Origin: Kocuria tytonis
GTDB lineage: Bacteria > Actinomycetota > Actinomycetes > Actinomycetales > Micrococcaceae
Direction of reading: 5' to 3'
Assembly: GCF_003226895.2 (NCBI RefSeq)
Contig: NZ_PNJG02000001.1
Span: 372,001 to 436,000, forward strand
Length of the DNA stretch: 64,000 bases
A model generated the notes under the pieces. It saw nothing but the letters and a program-made list of their open reading frames with translations. It had not been told where the DNA came from and ran no database searches. Below are positions 25,698 through 35,453 of the stretch, in pieces (position 1 is the stretch's first letter; each line of letters starts with the position of its first letter). The translations under genes and the position numbers were made by a program.

Positions 25698-25934
25698 GTG
25701 CGGACGAGCAGCGACGTCGTGGCGGCCCGGAAGCATGAGGCCGGCCACCTCGCTCGTGAGGCACTCGCCCGGCGGGCGCACGCGGGGGATCGCAACCTCA
25801 CGAAGCGGCTGGCGGATCTCGAGAGCAACCGTTCCGATGGATGGCCCAGGAGCGCGGACACGGTCACCTGCGTGAGAACCCCGCCGAGTGTCCCCACAGA
25901 CCGAGTGAACCCGACATCCCAAGGAGATTCATGA
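25698..25934 (+). CDS. Small basic hypothetical protein
   Basis: The 78-residue ORF runs from GTG 25698, with GGAGAGG about 9 nt upstream, to TGA 25934. It is hydrophilic, with an Arg/His/Ala-rich first half likely to be helical and a Pro/Ser/Thr-rich end. Support comes from its RBS, from actinobacterial codon bias in the first half and from its ATGA overlap with the next gene. The second half looks less constrained. I do not recognise a family. Confidence 0.45.
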   Translation: MRTSSDVVAARKHEAGHLAREALARRAHAGDRNLTKRLADLESNRSDGWPRSADTVTCVRTPPSVPTDRVNPTSQGDS

Positions 25935-26128
25935 ACAACGACCGCAACACCCCTGCGCCGAAAGGACGGATGAGCCGACGCACCGCGCTGATCGTCGCGG
26001 GGGCACTCGTGCTCGTCATCGTCTTGTTCTTCATCATCAGGAGTGCCATCACGCTCTCCACGATCCCCACCCCGGACGAGACTCCTCGCGAGGGGACCGT
26101 CTCCCCGAGCAGCAGCTCCTCCCCCTGA
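25931..26128 (+). CDS. Small single-span membrane protein
   Basis: This 65-residue protein has a basic N-terminus (KGRMSRR), one strong membrane helix (about 17-38, ALIVAGALVLVIVLFFII) and a Thr/Pro/Ser-rich tail with five serines near the end. AAGGAG lies 5 nt before the ATG, and the ATG overlaps the stop of the preceding small ORF by 4 nt. A hairpin terminator follows 55 nt later. I do not recognise a family. It may be a small membrane accessory protein. Confidence 0.7.
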   Translation: MNNDRNTPAPKGRMSRRTALIVAGALVLVIVLFFIIRSAITLSTIPTPDETPREGTVSPSSSSSP

Positions 26129-26182
26129 GCTCCCCCTGAGCCGACGCGTCGCGGCGGCCGCGGCAGGGTCTGCGCCCACGAC

Positions 26183-26212
26183 AAAGGCCCCGGTGTCAAC
26201 ACCGGGGCCTTT
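26183..26212. terminator. Bidirectional terminator before tRNA-Leu
   Basis: Perfect 13-bp arms (26183-26195, 26200-26212) with a 4-nt loop end in T runs on both strands. It lies between the small membrane protein gene (+) and the tRNA gene (-). Confidence 0.85.
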
Positions 26213-26240
26213 CTCCTGCCCCTGACCAGGGGCCCTATTG

Positions 26241-26326
26241 TGCGCGAGGGGGGACTTGAACCCCCACCCTCTAATACGAGGACTAGCACCTCAAGCTAGC
26301 GCGTCTGCCTATTCCGCCACCCGCGC
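26241..26326 (-). tRNA. tRNA-Leu (GAG)
   Basis: The minus strand folds into a class II tRNA. It has a 7-bp acceptor stem (GCGCGGG with CTCGCGC, one G-U), an anticodon stem CTAGC/GCTAG with loop TTGAGGT (anticodon GAG), a long variable arm typical of Leu and a T arm containing GGTTCAAGTCC. The discriminator is A, and CCA is not encoded. It reads CUC/CUU codons. The 166 bp upstream of it hold no gene. Confidence 0.95.
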
Positions 26327-26492
26327 AGGTGTATCGAACCCTGCGGTTCCTCCTGAGATCAACCGCCATGGCCCGTGGCAACGACAAGAAACCTACCACA
26401 GTTGCGTGGGCCGTTCGAACCGGCTGCGGGTGCCGCCCCACGGAGCGTGCCGTGCGACGTCGCCCGCGTGCCGGTGCCCGGCGCCACGAGAG

Positions 26493-27248
26493 CTACTTGC
26501 CGCCCTGGGACAGGAAGTCCTCCGCGCCGCCCACGAGCTCCACGTGACCGGTCGCCACGTCCGCGGTGACCATCCGGGCGATCTCCCGCGCGAACTCGTT
26601 GACCGTGTAGAGCTTCCCGGCGGCCGCGCGGCGCTCGTCCAGGGCTCCGGGGCGGGCACGGTTGAGCAGCGTGGCGGTCACGGTGCCCTCGATCATGTCC
26701 GCGGAGACCACCACGAAGCTCACGCCCTTCTCGGCGAGCTCCGGAACGCGTGCGGTGAGGGTGTCCTCGCCGGCGCGCTTGGACCGGGCCACGGCCTCGT
26801 ACTCGGACATGGTCTCCACCTCGTTGATGAAGTGGGCCTGGTGGCTCGTGACGAACACCACGCGGCCGCCCTCGGGAAGCACCTGCAGCGCCTCGGTGAG
26901 GGTGTCGTTCTGGGCATCCCGGTTGAGCTTGAGCGCGTAGCCCTCCCCCAGCTCCGTCTCCATGCCACCGGAAGCGTTGAGAATGAGCACGTCCACTCCG
27001 CCGAACTCGGAGACGGCGGCCTGGAACAGTCCACGGCGGGACTCGGCGTCCGTGATGTCCGCCTGGACCGCGATGGCCCGCCCACCGGCCTCCGTGATCT
27101 CCTTGACCACCTTGTTGGCCCGGGGAGCCTTCTGGCGGTAGTTGATCACCACACTGGCACCCTCGCCGGCGAGGATCTTGGCGGTGTCCGCGCCCACCCC
27201 TCGCGATGATCCCGTGATGACCACGGTCTTGCCGGCAACTGAACTCAT
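26493..27248 (-). CDS. SDR family oxidoreductase with Y-x6-K motif, candidate enoyl-ACP reductase
   Basis: The 251-residue Rossmann protein has the cofactor motif TGSSRGVGA (about 11-19), ADITD and LILNASGG where classical SDRs have NNAG. The usual catalytic Y-x3-K is absent; instead there is YEAVARSK, that is Y-x6-K. That spacing is the hallmark of enoyl-ACP reductases of the FabI/InhA/FabL type. The gene follows fabG by 46 nt, the position that inhA/fabI holds in many actinobacteria. I infer a role in fatty-acid elongation, but overall sequence is closer to ordinary SDRs than to InhA. ATG 27248 has AAGGAG 9 nt upstream. Confidence 0.75.
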   Translation of the reverse strand: MSSVAGKTVVITGSSRGVGADTAKILAGEGASVVINYRQKAPRANKVVKEITEAGGRAIAVQADITDAESRRGLFQAAVSEFGGVDVLILNASGGMETELGEGYALKLNRDAQNDTLTEALQVLPEGGRVVFVTSHQAHFINEVETMSEYEAVARSKRAGEDTLTARVPELAEKGVSFVVVSADMIEGTVTATLLNRARPGALDERRAAAGKLYTVNEFAREIARMVTADVATGHVELVGGAEDFLSQGGK

Positions 27249-27294
27249 GCGGTAACTCCTTCGAGGGTGCGATTGCGGAACACGGGGTGGGAGG

Positions 27295-28020
27295 TCAGTG
27301 ACCCACTCCCAGTCCACCGTCCACGGGGATGATAGCGCCGGAGACGTATCCGGCGGCGTCGGAGGCCAGGTACTGCACGGCCGCCGCGACCTCCTGGGTC
27401 CGGCCGAAGCGGTGCGCGGGGATCATGGAGAGGTAGTTGTCCGTGACGTCCTCGGGCAGCTGCTCCGTCATGGCGGTGGTGATGTACCCGGGGGCCACCA
27501 CGTTCGCGGTGACACCGCGGGAACCGAGCTCACGGGTGATTGCGCGCGCCATCCCGATCAGGCCGGCCTTCGACGCCGCATAGTTCGTCTGACCGGGCGC
27601 ACCGGTGTAGCCCACCACGGAGGAGATGAAGATCACACGACCGCGCTTCAGGCGCATGAACCCCTTGGTGGCACGCTGGACCACGCGGAACGCCCCGGTG
27701 AGGTTGGTGTCGACGACGTCCTGGAAGTCCGCCTCCTTCATGCGCACCAGCAGCGCGTCCTTGGTGATGCCGGCGTTCGCCACGAGCACCTCCACGGGAC
27801 CGAACATCGCCTCGACCTCCTTGAACGCGGCGTCCACGGAGGCGGAGTCGGTGACGTCCGCCCGCACGGTGTGGGCGCCCTCGGGCCCGTCGTCGCCGGA
27901 GCGCGAGGTGACCACCACGTTGTCCCCCGCGGCCACGAACGTCTCGGCGATGGCGCGGCCGATGCCGCGGTTGCCTCCCGTGACGAGCACGGTGCGTGCG
28001 GCTGAGCGTTGTTCAGACAT
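27295..28020 (-). CDS. fabG: 3-oxoacyl-ACP reductase
   Basis: The 241-residue classical SDR has TGGNRGIGRA (cofactor), VANAGIT (the NAG motif), ISSVVG with catalytic Ser, and YAASK (catalytic Tyr and Lys), plus the APGYITTAMT loop. Length is typical of FabG. It reduces 3-ketoacyl-ACP with NADPH in fatty-acid synthesis. ATG 28020 has GGAAGG 8 nt upstream; the longer open frame to 28689 has no conserved content. It is the first gene of a two-gene unit with the Y-x6-K SDR. A TAGGAT box near 28088 on the minus strand is a candidate -10. Confidence 0.92.
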   Translation of the reverse strand: MSEQRSAARTVLVTGGNRGIGRAIAETFVAAGDNVVVTSRSGDDGPEGAHTVRADVTDSASVDAAFKEVEAMFGPVEVLVANAGITKDALLVRMKEADFQDVVDTNLTGAFRVVQRATKGFMRLKRGRVIFISSVVGYTGAPGQTNYAASKAGLIGMARAITRELGSRGVTANVVAPGYITTAMTEQLPEDVTDNYLSMIPAHRFGRTQEVAAAVQYLASDAAGYVSGAIIPVDGGLGVGH

Positions 28021-28272
28021 GGTGGAACCTTCCGTGGAGGGCGGGCGCGGTGGGGCATCGCGTCCGGTGATCGGGACGTCACAGCATCCTAACCGGCACC
28101 CGATCTGCAGGCTCCCCCCCCACTTGGGGCCGGCCCACAACGGTGCCACAATGGTCAGCACGCTCCCTTTCAGTGACGGCAGCGTGAATTCTCGGGGAAG
28201 ACCCCCAGGACACTCGCCGAAGGACCGGTTCCCATCACACGTTCCCAGCACCAGACGCACGACTCCACCGAG

Positions 28273-28656
28273 GTGCACTCCATCACCTCGGCGGCGGATC
28301 CGCACACCACGGACATGGCGCACCGCATGAAGATCTACTCCGCCCAGATGGCGCTGCGCGTGGTGTGCATCATCGGTGTGGTTCTCATCGACAACCTCTG
28401 GGTGCGCATCCTGCTGATCCTCGGCGCGGCCCTGCTCCCATGGTTCGCGGTCATGCTCGCCAACCGCGGCGCGGACCGCTCCGAGCGCACCGCTTCCGTC
28501 TACCGCCCGCCCACGCTCACGGAGCTGCCCACCGCGGCGGAGACGCAGGACCGCCCGGTGGACCCGGAGTCCGTGGTCATGGACGCGGAGTACACGGTGC
28601 ACAGCGGGCCCCGCGCACTGCCCGCACCGCGTCCCACGGCCACGCGCCGGAACTAG
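28273..28656 (+). CDS. DUF3099 family membrane protein
   Basis: The protein is 127 residues from GTG 28273. The N-terminus ITSAADPHTTDMAHRMKIY matches the conserved lead-in of DUF3099. Two membrane helices follow (about 27-46 and 48-66, VCIIGVVLIDN and ILLILGAALLPWFAVML) and then a polar C-terminal tail. DUF3099 proteins occur widely in actinobacteria next to fatty-acid genes or SURF1, and their function is unknown. It is divergent from fabG. Confidence 0.8.
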   Translation: MHSITSAADPHTTDMAHRMKIYSAQMALRVVCIIGVVLIDNLWVRILLILGAALLPWFAVMLANRGADRSERTASVYRPPTLTELPTAAETQDRPVDPESVVMDAEYTVHSGPRALPAPRPTATRRN

Positions 28657-28717
28657 CACGGCACCACACCCCGCACCCCCAGAGCTCACCGCACAATCCC
28701 GGGAGGAACATCACACG

Positions 28718-29188
28718 GTGGAATTCGATCTGCTCGGCTCACTGGACCCCCAGGGTCCCCCGCACTCCGCCGACGCCGCCGCCTCCCCCGACGCGGGCAC
28801 CGCACCGCCCGCGGTGTGCTCCCGACGCGGCTGCCGCGCTCCCGCGCGGTGGAGCCTCGCGTGGAACAACCCCCGGATCCACACCCCCGCACGCCGCAAG
28901 ACGTGGCTCGCGTGCGACGAGCACCGGGAGCACCTCGCGGACTTCCTGGGCCAGCGCGGGTTCCTGAAGTCCGTGGACCGGTTCCGGGACATGCCCGCGC
29001 GGAAGGACACCTCCGGCGGGGCAACACCCGTGCCCGACGCCGTCGCACACGCCGCGACCCTCGGAACACCCGACGACACCTCACGGGGCTCGTGCGATGC
29101 CGCGCCCCACGGAACCGGCGACGCGCCCGGCGCGAGCGGCGCCGCGGGCGGCGTCGGTCCCGCGGGGACGGAACGGTGGCCGCGATGA
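28718..29188 (+). CDS. Small treble-clef-like zinc-binding protein
   Basis: The 156-residue protein has a conserved core (about 30-85) containing CSRRGC, WSLAWNNPRIHTP, RRKTWLACDEH and FLGQRGFLK. The four ligands C-x4-C and C-x-x-H suggest one zinc. The flanks are Ala/Gly/Pro-rich. Close actinobacterial relatives are often labelled acetone carboxylase in databases; nothing in this short sequence supports that enzyme activity. GTG 28718 has GGGAGG about 11 nt upstream. Its stop overlaps the SURF1 start by 4 nt (ATGA). Confidence 0.7.
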   Translation: MEFDLLGSLDPQGPPHSADAAASPDAGTAPPAVCSRRGCRAPARWSLAWNNPRIHTPARRKTWLACDEHREHLADFLGQRGFLKSVDRFRDMPARKDTSGGATPVPDAVAHAATLGTPDDTSRGSCDAAPHGTGDAPGASGAAGGVGPAGTERWPR

Positions 29189-30159
29189 AGAAGTACAGGT
29201 TCCTGGGCTCCCCCGCGTGGATCGGCTGGTTCCTGCTGGCCTGCGCCGCGGCCGTGGTGTGCCTCTACCTCGCGCAGTGGCAGATGTCCCGCAACGACCA
29301 CCTGGTGGCGGAGAACGCCAAGATCACCGGCAACTACGACGCCCCCGCCTACCGGGAGTCCGAGGGCCTGCCGCTGTTCGAGCACTACGACGACGCCAGG
29401 ACCTGGCACCCCGTGGAGCTGCGGGGAACGTACATGCCCGAGGACACGGTGCTGATCCGCAACCGCCCGCACGACGGCCGGGTGGGCTACGACGTCCTGG
29501 TGCCGCTGCGCACGAACGACGGCACGGTGGTGGCCGTGGACCGCGGCTGGATCCCCACGGACAACTCCGCCAACGGGATGCCCTCCGAGGTCCCCGCGCC
29601 ACCCGCGGGAACGGTGACCGTGACCGCGCGGCTGAAGCCCTCCGAGGGCATCGTGGACCGCGGCGCCCCCGAGGGGCAGGCGGCGTCGATCGACCTGCCG
29701 GCCCTCACGGACCGGTGGGGGGAGCAGCTGGCCACGGGGGGCTACGGCGAACTGTTGTCCGAGGACCCCGCCGCCGCGAGCACCCCGCAGGCCGGTGAAC
29801 GGCCCGAGGTGGCGTACGGCCCGCACCTGTCCTACTCCATGCAGTGGTACGCCTTCGCGGTGCTGGTGTTCGTGGCCTACGCCTACTCCGCTCGTCAGCA
29901 CGTGAAGAACGAGGAGTGGGACCGCGCCTACGCCGCGGAGGTGGAGCGCCGGCTCGCGCGCTACTACGACGCCGAGGGCAACTACATCGGGGACATGGAC
30001 GAGTCCCTCGTGATCCGCCAGCTGCAGATGGCCGACGACATGCCCGCGCACCTGAAGTCCCTCTACCGCCCCAAGCGCACGCGGGCCTCCTCCGCGCCGA
30101 GCAACGAGGACGAGGAGGACGCCCTGCTGGACGCCCTCGAGGCCCAGCACCGATCGTGA
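29185..30159 (+). CDS. SURF1 family protein (cytochrome oxidase assembly)
   Basis: The 324-residue protein has one N-terminal membrane helix (about 9-29), a periplasmic domain and a second helix (about 218-236), the SURF1 layout. Motifs include LAQWQMSRNDHL, VELRGTY and GYDVLVPLRTNDGTVVAVDRGW. The last 80 or so residues form a cytoplasmic tail longer than in mitochondrial SURF1, rich in charge and ending in an acidic cluster. SURF1 proteins help insert heme a into cytochrome aa3 oxidase; ctaA and ctaB are elsewhere in this window. ATG 29185 overlaps the upstream stop; an in-frame GTG at 29176 is an alternative. Confidence 0.88.
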   Translation: MKKYRFLGSPAWIGWFLLACAAAVVCLYLAQWQMSRNDHLVAENAKITGNYDAPAYRESEGLPLFEHYDDARTWHPVELRGTYMPEDTVLIRNRPHDGRVGYDVLVPLRTNDGTVVAVDRGWIPTDNSANGMPSEVPAPPAGTVTVTARLKPSEGIVDRGAPEGQAASIDLPALTDRWGEQLATGGYGELLSEDPAAASTPQAGERPEVAYGPHLSYSMQWYAFAVLVFVAYAYSARQHVKNEEWDRAYAAEVERRLARYYDAEGNYIGDMDESLVIRQLQMADDMPAHLKSLYRPKRTRASSAPSNEDEEDALLDALEAQHRS

Positions 30160-30200
30160 CCCGGGCCGCACCGGCCCGCACCCGTGACGAAGGAGTCGCC

Positions 30201-31310
30201 GTGAAGATCACCGCCGCCGTACTCGACGAGATCGGCCTGCCCCGGCCGTACGCCGAATCCCGCCCGCTGTCCGTCCAGGAGCTCGAGCTCGCCGGTCCCG
30301 GACCGGGCGAACTGCTGATCCGGGTGCGGGCGGCCGGTGTCTGCCACTCGGACCTCTCGGTGGTGGACGGCAACCGGCCGCGTCCCATGCCCATGGTGCT
30401 GGGCCACGAGGCCTCGGGGATCGTGGAGCAGGTGGGCGAGGGCGTCACGGACGTGGCCCCCGGCGACCAGGTGACCACCGTGTTCCTGCCCCGCTGCGAG
30501 CAGTGCGAGAACTGCGCCACGGACGGCAAGCTGCCGTGCGCCCCGGGCACCGAGACCAACAACGCGGGCCTGCTGCCCGGTTCCACCCTGCGGCTGCACC
30601 GCGGCGGGCAGGACGTCCACCACCACGTGGGCGTCTCGGGTTTCGCCTCCCACGCGGTGGTGAACCGGCAGTCCGTGGTGCCCGTGGGTGCGGACGTCCC
30701 CCCGGAGATCGCGGCCGTGGTGGGGTGCGCGGTGCTCACGGGTGGCGGCGCGGTGATCAACGCCGGGCGCCCCGCGGACGGGGACACGGTGCTGGTCGTG
30801 GGCCTGGGCGGTGTGGGCATGGCGGCCCTGCTGACCGCGCTGTCCCTCGAGAAGGGGCCGGTCATCGGAGTGGACGCCAATCCCGAGAAACTGACCCGCG
30901 CCACGGAGCTCGGGGCCGCGCAGGTCTACACCCCCGAGGAACTCGCGGAGAACGGGGTGAGGGCGGCCGTGGTGATCGAGGCCGCGGGTCACCCGAAGGC
31001 GTTCGAGACGGCGGTCGCGGCCACCGCGCCCGGTGGCACCACGGTCACGGTGGGCCTGCCCTCCCCCGAGGCGCGCTCCACCATCGCGCCCCTGGGACTC
31101 ACGGCGGAGGCCCGCACGATCGTGGGCTCCTACCTGGGCTCCGCCGTGCCCGCGCGAGACATCCCCGTGTACCTGCAGCTGTGGCGGGAGGGGAAGCTTC
31201 CCATCGCGGAGCTGATCTCCGAGCGGGTGTCCCTGTCCGAGATCAACGAGAGCTTCGACCGGCTCGCGGACGGCCGTGCCGTGCGCCAGGTCATCCTGTT
31301 CGAGGACTGA
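30201..31310 (+). CDS. Zinc-dependent alcohol dehydrogenase (MDR family)
   Basis: The 369-residue protein has catalytic zinc ligands in GVCHSD (about 47) and GHEASG (about 67), a structural zinc site C-x2-C-x2-C-x7-C (CEQCENC...C) and the NAD site VVGLGGVGMAAL (about 195). The lobe around the structural zinc resembles class III and mycothiol-dependent enzymes, so an S-(hydroxymethyl) thiol substrate is possible but not shown. GTG 30201 has AAGGAG 6 nt upstream; the open frame further 5' overlaps the SURF1 gene and is not conserved. It reads in the same direction as SURF1, 41 nt after it. Confidence 0.88.
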   Translation: MKITAAVLDEIGLPRPYAESRPLSVQELELAGPGPGELLIRVRAAGVCHSDLSVVDGNRPRPMPMVLGHEASGIVEQVGEGVTDVAPGDQVTTVFLPRCEQCENCATDGKLPCAPGTETNNAGLLPGSTLRLHRGGQDVHHHVGVSGFASHAVVNRQSVVPVGADVPPEIAAVVGCAVLTGGGAVINAGRPADGDTVLVVGLGGVGMAALLTALSLEKGPVIGVDANPEKLTRATELGAAQVYTPEELAENGVRAAVVIEAAGHPKAFETAVAATAPGGTTVTVGLPSPEARSTIAPLGLTAEARTIVGSYLGSAVPARDIPVYLQLWREGKLPIAELISERVSLSEINESFDRLADGRAVRQVILFED

Positions 31311-31437
31311 GGGCCCCGCCCGCACCCGCTCGCCCGGCGAGTGGCGGTCGCCCGTGCTGCAGCGGTCGAGACGCACGGCGGGGCCGCGCGAGCCGGCGCA
31401 CGGGAGGTCAGTCACCCGGCGGCGTCGTGCGCCCGCG

Positions 31438-33036
<1,599 letters not shown>

Positions 33037-33252
33037 CGGTGCAAGGCCTTTCGTGGGGAGGATCAGACGGGTGCGGGTCCGCGGCGCGGGCCACGGCCAT
33101 CGTCCCGGCAGCGGTCCGGCGCGCGGACGACGCCGCCGCGCTCGCGGGACGAGCGGTGGCCGCGCGGGTGCGGGCAACCGCTCCATCTTATCCGCCCGCG
33201 CAAATCCGCCGGCCCGCATCCCGGCCGCGCCGGGGCGGCGCGCACCGGCCAC

Positions 33253-33258
33253 TAGACT
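33253..33258 (+). promoter_or_regulatory. -10 box of a leaderless promoter for bioYMN
   Basis: TAGACT ends 7 nt before the bioY ATG at 33266, with no Shine-Dalgarno between them. Confidence 0.5.
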
Positions 33259-33265
33259 GCAGCCC

Positions 33266-33898
33266 ATGACAGCACCCGCTCGCACCTCCCGCTCCGTGTC
33301 CTCGTTCGACCTCGCCAACATCGCCGTGTTCGCCGCCCTGACCTGTGTGCTGGCCCTGGCGCCGGCCGTCCCGGTGGGTCCGCTCGGTGTGCCCATCACG
33401 CTGCAGACCCTCGCCGTGTTCCTGACGGGCATGGTCCTGGGCGGCTGGCGGGCGTTCCTGGCGCTGCTGCTGTACGTGGTCGTGGGGCTGCTGGGCGTTC
33501 CGGTGTTCGCGGGCTTCACGGGCGGACCCGCGGTGCTCGCCGGGCCGTCTGCGGGCTACCTGCTGTCCTTCCCGTTCGCCGCGGCCCTGGTGGGCTGGCT
33601 CGCGCACCGCAGCGTGCGGACCGAGCGCGTCCGACGCCGCGGGGGATCCTCCGCCGCCGTCCCGGAACGCAGCGGTGGTCTCGCCGTGAAGCTCTTCCTC
33701 GCCGGTCTGGCCGGTCTGCTCCTCTCCCACGTGGTGGGCATCGCGGGCATGATGGTCAACGCCGGTCTGGCGCCGGGTGCCGCTCTGCTCACGGATCTGG
33801 CGTTCGTCCCCGGCGACCTGATCAAGGCCCTCGTGGCGGCGCTGATCGCCGTGGCCGTGCACCGTGCGTTCCCGCGCATGGCCGGGGCGGTCCTCTGA
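33266..33898 (+). CDS. bioY: Biotin ECF transporter substrate-binding protein
   Basis: The 210-residue membrane protein has about six helices. Motifs include PVPVGPLGVPITLQTLAVFLTGMVLGGWRA (the BioY biotin-binding region, about 32-62), GVPVFAGFTGGPAVLAGPSAGYLLSFP and the C-terminal FVPGDLIKALVAA. It is the S-component that captures biotin outside the membrane. ATG 33266 is supported by the -10 box just upstream. The next gene, the ATPase, starts right after its stop, so bioY-bioM-bioN form one unit. A charged loop of about 30 residues (about 115-140) is longer than usual. Confidence 0.93.
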   Translation: MTAPARTSRSVSSFDLANIAVFAALTCVLALAPAVPVGPLGVPITLQTLAVFLTGMVLGGWRAFLALLLYVVVGLLGVPVFAGFTGGPAVLAGPSAGYLLSFPFAAALVGWLAHRSVRTERVRRRGGSSAAVPERSGGLAVKLFLAGLAGLLLSHVVGIAGMMVNAGLAPGAALLTDLAFVPGDLIKALVAALIAVAVHRAFPRMAGAVL

Positions 33899-34642
33899 GT
33901 GCCCGGTGTGCCGAGTCCCGGACCCGGTGAGTCCCTGTACTGCGCGGACGTGACGGTGGCCGTGGCGGGTCCCCTCGGGCCGGTGACGGTCCTGGACCGC
34001 GTGAGCTGCGAGTTCACCGCCCCGCGCACCGCGGTGATCGGGCTCAACGGTTCCGGCAAGTCCACCCTGCTGCGCCTGTTCAACGCCCTGGTCACCCCCG
34101 TGTCCGGGGTGGTGCGCACGGGCAGCGTGGACCCCGTGGCCTTCCCCCGCGACGCCCGGGCGCGGGTGGGCTTCGTGTTCACGGATCCCGCGTCCCAGAT
34201 CCTGATGCCCACGCCGCTCGAGGACATCGAGCTCTCCCTGCGGGGCCGCATCCGAGACCGTGCGCAGCGCACGGAGCGGGCCATGGGGTGGTTGCGCCGC
34301 CTGGGACTGCAGGAGCGGGCCCACCACAGCGTCTTCGACCTCTCCGGTGGTGAGCGGCAGCTGGTGGCACTGGCCGCCGTGCTGGCCGTGGAGCCCACGG
34401 TGCTCGTCCTGGACGAGCCCACCACCCTCCTGGACCTGCGCAACCGACTGCGGCTGCGTGAGCTGCTGGACGCACTGCCGCAGCAGCAGCTCATCAGCAC
34501 CCACGACCTCGACCTTGCGGCCACCGCCCAGCACGTCGCCGTGGTCCACGAGTCCCGGATCATCGCGCAGGGCCCCCCGGAGGACGTGATTCCCCGCTAC
34601 CGGGACTGGTGCGCCCACGGCTTCCCGGAGCAGCACGCGTGA
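33899..34642 (+). CDS. bioM: Biotin ECF transporter ATPase
   Basis: The 247-residue ABC ATPase has Walker A GLNGSGKS (about 46), the Q-loop region FVFTDPASQILMPT typical of ECF ATPases, signature LSGGE, Walker B VLVLDEPTTLLD and H-loop STHDLDL. It powers BioY together with BioN. The GTG at 33899 directly follows the bioY TGA. Its stop overlaps the bioN GTG by 4 nt. Confidence 0.92.
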   Translation: MPGVPSPGPGESLYCADVTVAVAGPLGPVTVLDRVSCEFTAPRTAVIGLNGSGKSTLLRLFNALVTPVSGVVRTGSVDPVAFPRDARARVGFVFTDPASQILMPTPLEDIELSLRGRIRDRAQRTERAMGWLRRLGLQERAHHSVFDLSGGERQLVALAAVLAVEPTVLVLDEPTTLLDLRNRLRLRELLDALPQQQLISTHDLDLAATAQHVAVVHESRIIAQGPPEDVIPRYRDWCAHGFPEQHA

Positions 34643-35376
34643 GCGGAGCCGGGCACGTGCAGGGACCCGGGCCCATGAGTGACGGTGTGCCCGTCCGCCA
34701 CGAACCGGTCTCGGGTGCCCGGGGCCCCGGGGTCGGCTCGCGCACCCGGCTGCGCCGCACGTCACCGACCCGCCGCGACGACCTGCTGGGCACCTACGTC
34801 CCGGGCACCTCGCCGCTGCACCGCTGTCGCCTGTGGCTCAAGGCCGTGCTCGTGCTGGGGGTCTGCCTCACCGTCATGACGCTGCGCACCTGGCCCGTGT
34901 CCCTCGCGGTGCTCGGTGCCACCGCCGTGGTCTCCCTGGCCTGCGGCCTGGGACTGCGCCGCTGGGCGTCCGCACTGCGTCCCCTGCGGTTCCTCGTGCT
35001 GCTGCTGGCCGGCTACCACCTGGTGGCCACGGGCCCGGCGCGCGCCGCGGACGTGGTGCTGTCCCTGCTGGCGGTGGTGGCGCTGACCCGGCTGCTGCTG
35101 AGCACCACCGCCCTGCCCCGGCTCATCGACGGACTCGTGTGGCTGTGCGCCCCGCTGCGGGTCGTGGGCGTGGACCCGGAGCGCGTCGGACTGGCGGTGT
35201 CACTCATGATCCGCTCCGTCCCGTGGCTGTTCGGCGTGCTGTCCTCCCTGCGCGACGCCGCCGCCGCCCGCACCGTGCGCCCGCGCCCCGCACAGCTGGT
35301 GACCCCCGCGGTGATCGCCACCGTGGACTACGCCCACCGCACCGGGGAGGCGCTCGCCGCCCGCGGGCTGGAGTAG
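34639..35376 (+). CDS. bioN: Biotin ECF transporter transmembrane (T) subunit
   Basis: The 245-residue protein has about 70 polar N-terminal residues, then four or five membrane helices. The motif LLGTYVPGTSPLHR at the first helix is typical of EcfT/BioN, and the C-terminal coupling-helix region LRDAAAARTVRPRP carries the Ala-Arg-type motif that docks the ATPase. GTG 34639 overlaps the bioM stop and has GGAG 9 nt upstream; ATG 34675 is an alternative. It completes the bioYMN importer. Confidence 0.9.
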   Translation: MSGAGHVQGPGPMSDGVPVRHEPVSGARGPGVGSRTRLRRTSPTRRDDLLGTYVPGTSPLHRCRLWLKAVLVLGVCLTVMTLRTWPVSLAVLGATAVVSLACGLGLRRWASALRPLRFLVLLLAGYHLVATGPARAADVVLSLLAVVALTRLLLSTTALPRLIDGLVWLCAPLRVVGVDPERVGLAVSLMIRSVPWLFGVLSSLRDAAAARTVRPRPAQLVTPAVIATVDYAHRTGEALAARGLE

Positions 35377-35441
35377 CGTCCCTCCGCCGCGCCTCGGGCC
35401 CGCGCACCCACGCCCGAGACACCCGGTACCCCCGGGGGCCC

Positions 35442-35447
35442 TATGCT
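35442..35447 (+). promoter_or_regulatory. -10 box of a leaderless promoter for the YpfJ-like gene
   Basis: TATGCT ends 6 nt before the ATG at 35454. No Shine-Dalgarno of normal spacing is present. Confidence 0.45.
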
Positions 35448-35453
35448 TCCTCC

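Noticed and set aside
28021-28689. N-terminal extension of fabG
   Set aside because: It is not conserved; ATG 28020 has an RBS and gives the normal FabG length.
31312-31386. Large stem-loop between the alcohol dehydrogenase and ABC-F genes
   Set aside because: The 9-bp arms are separated by 57 nt with only a weak inner stem, so it is not a convincing terminator.
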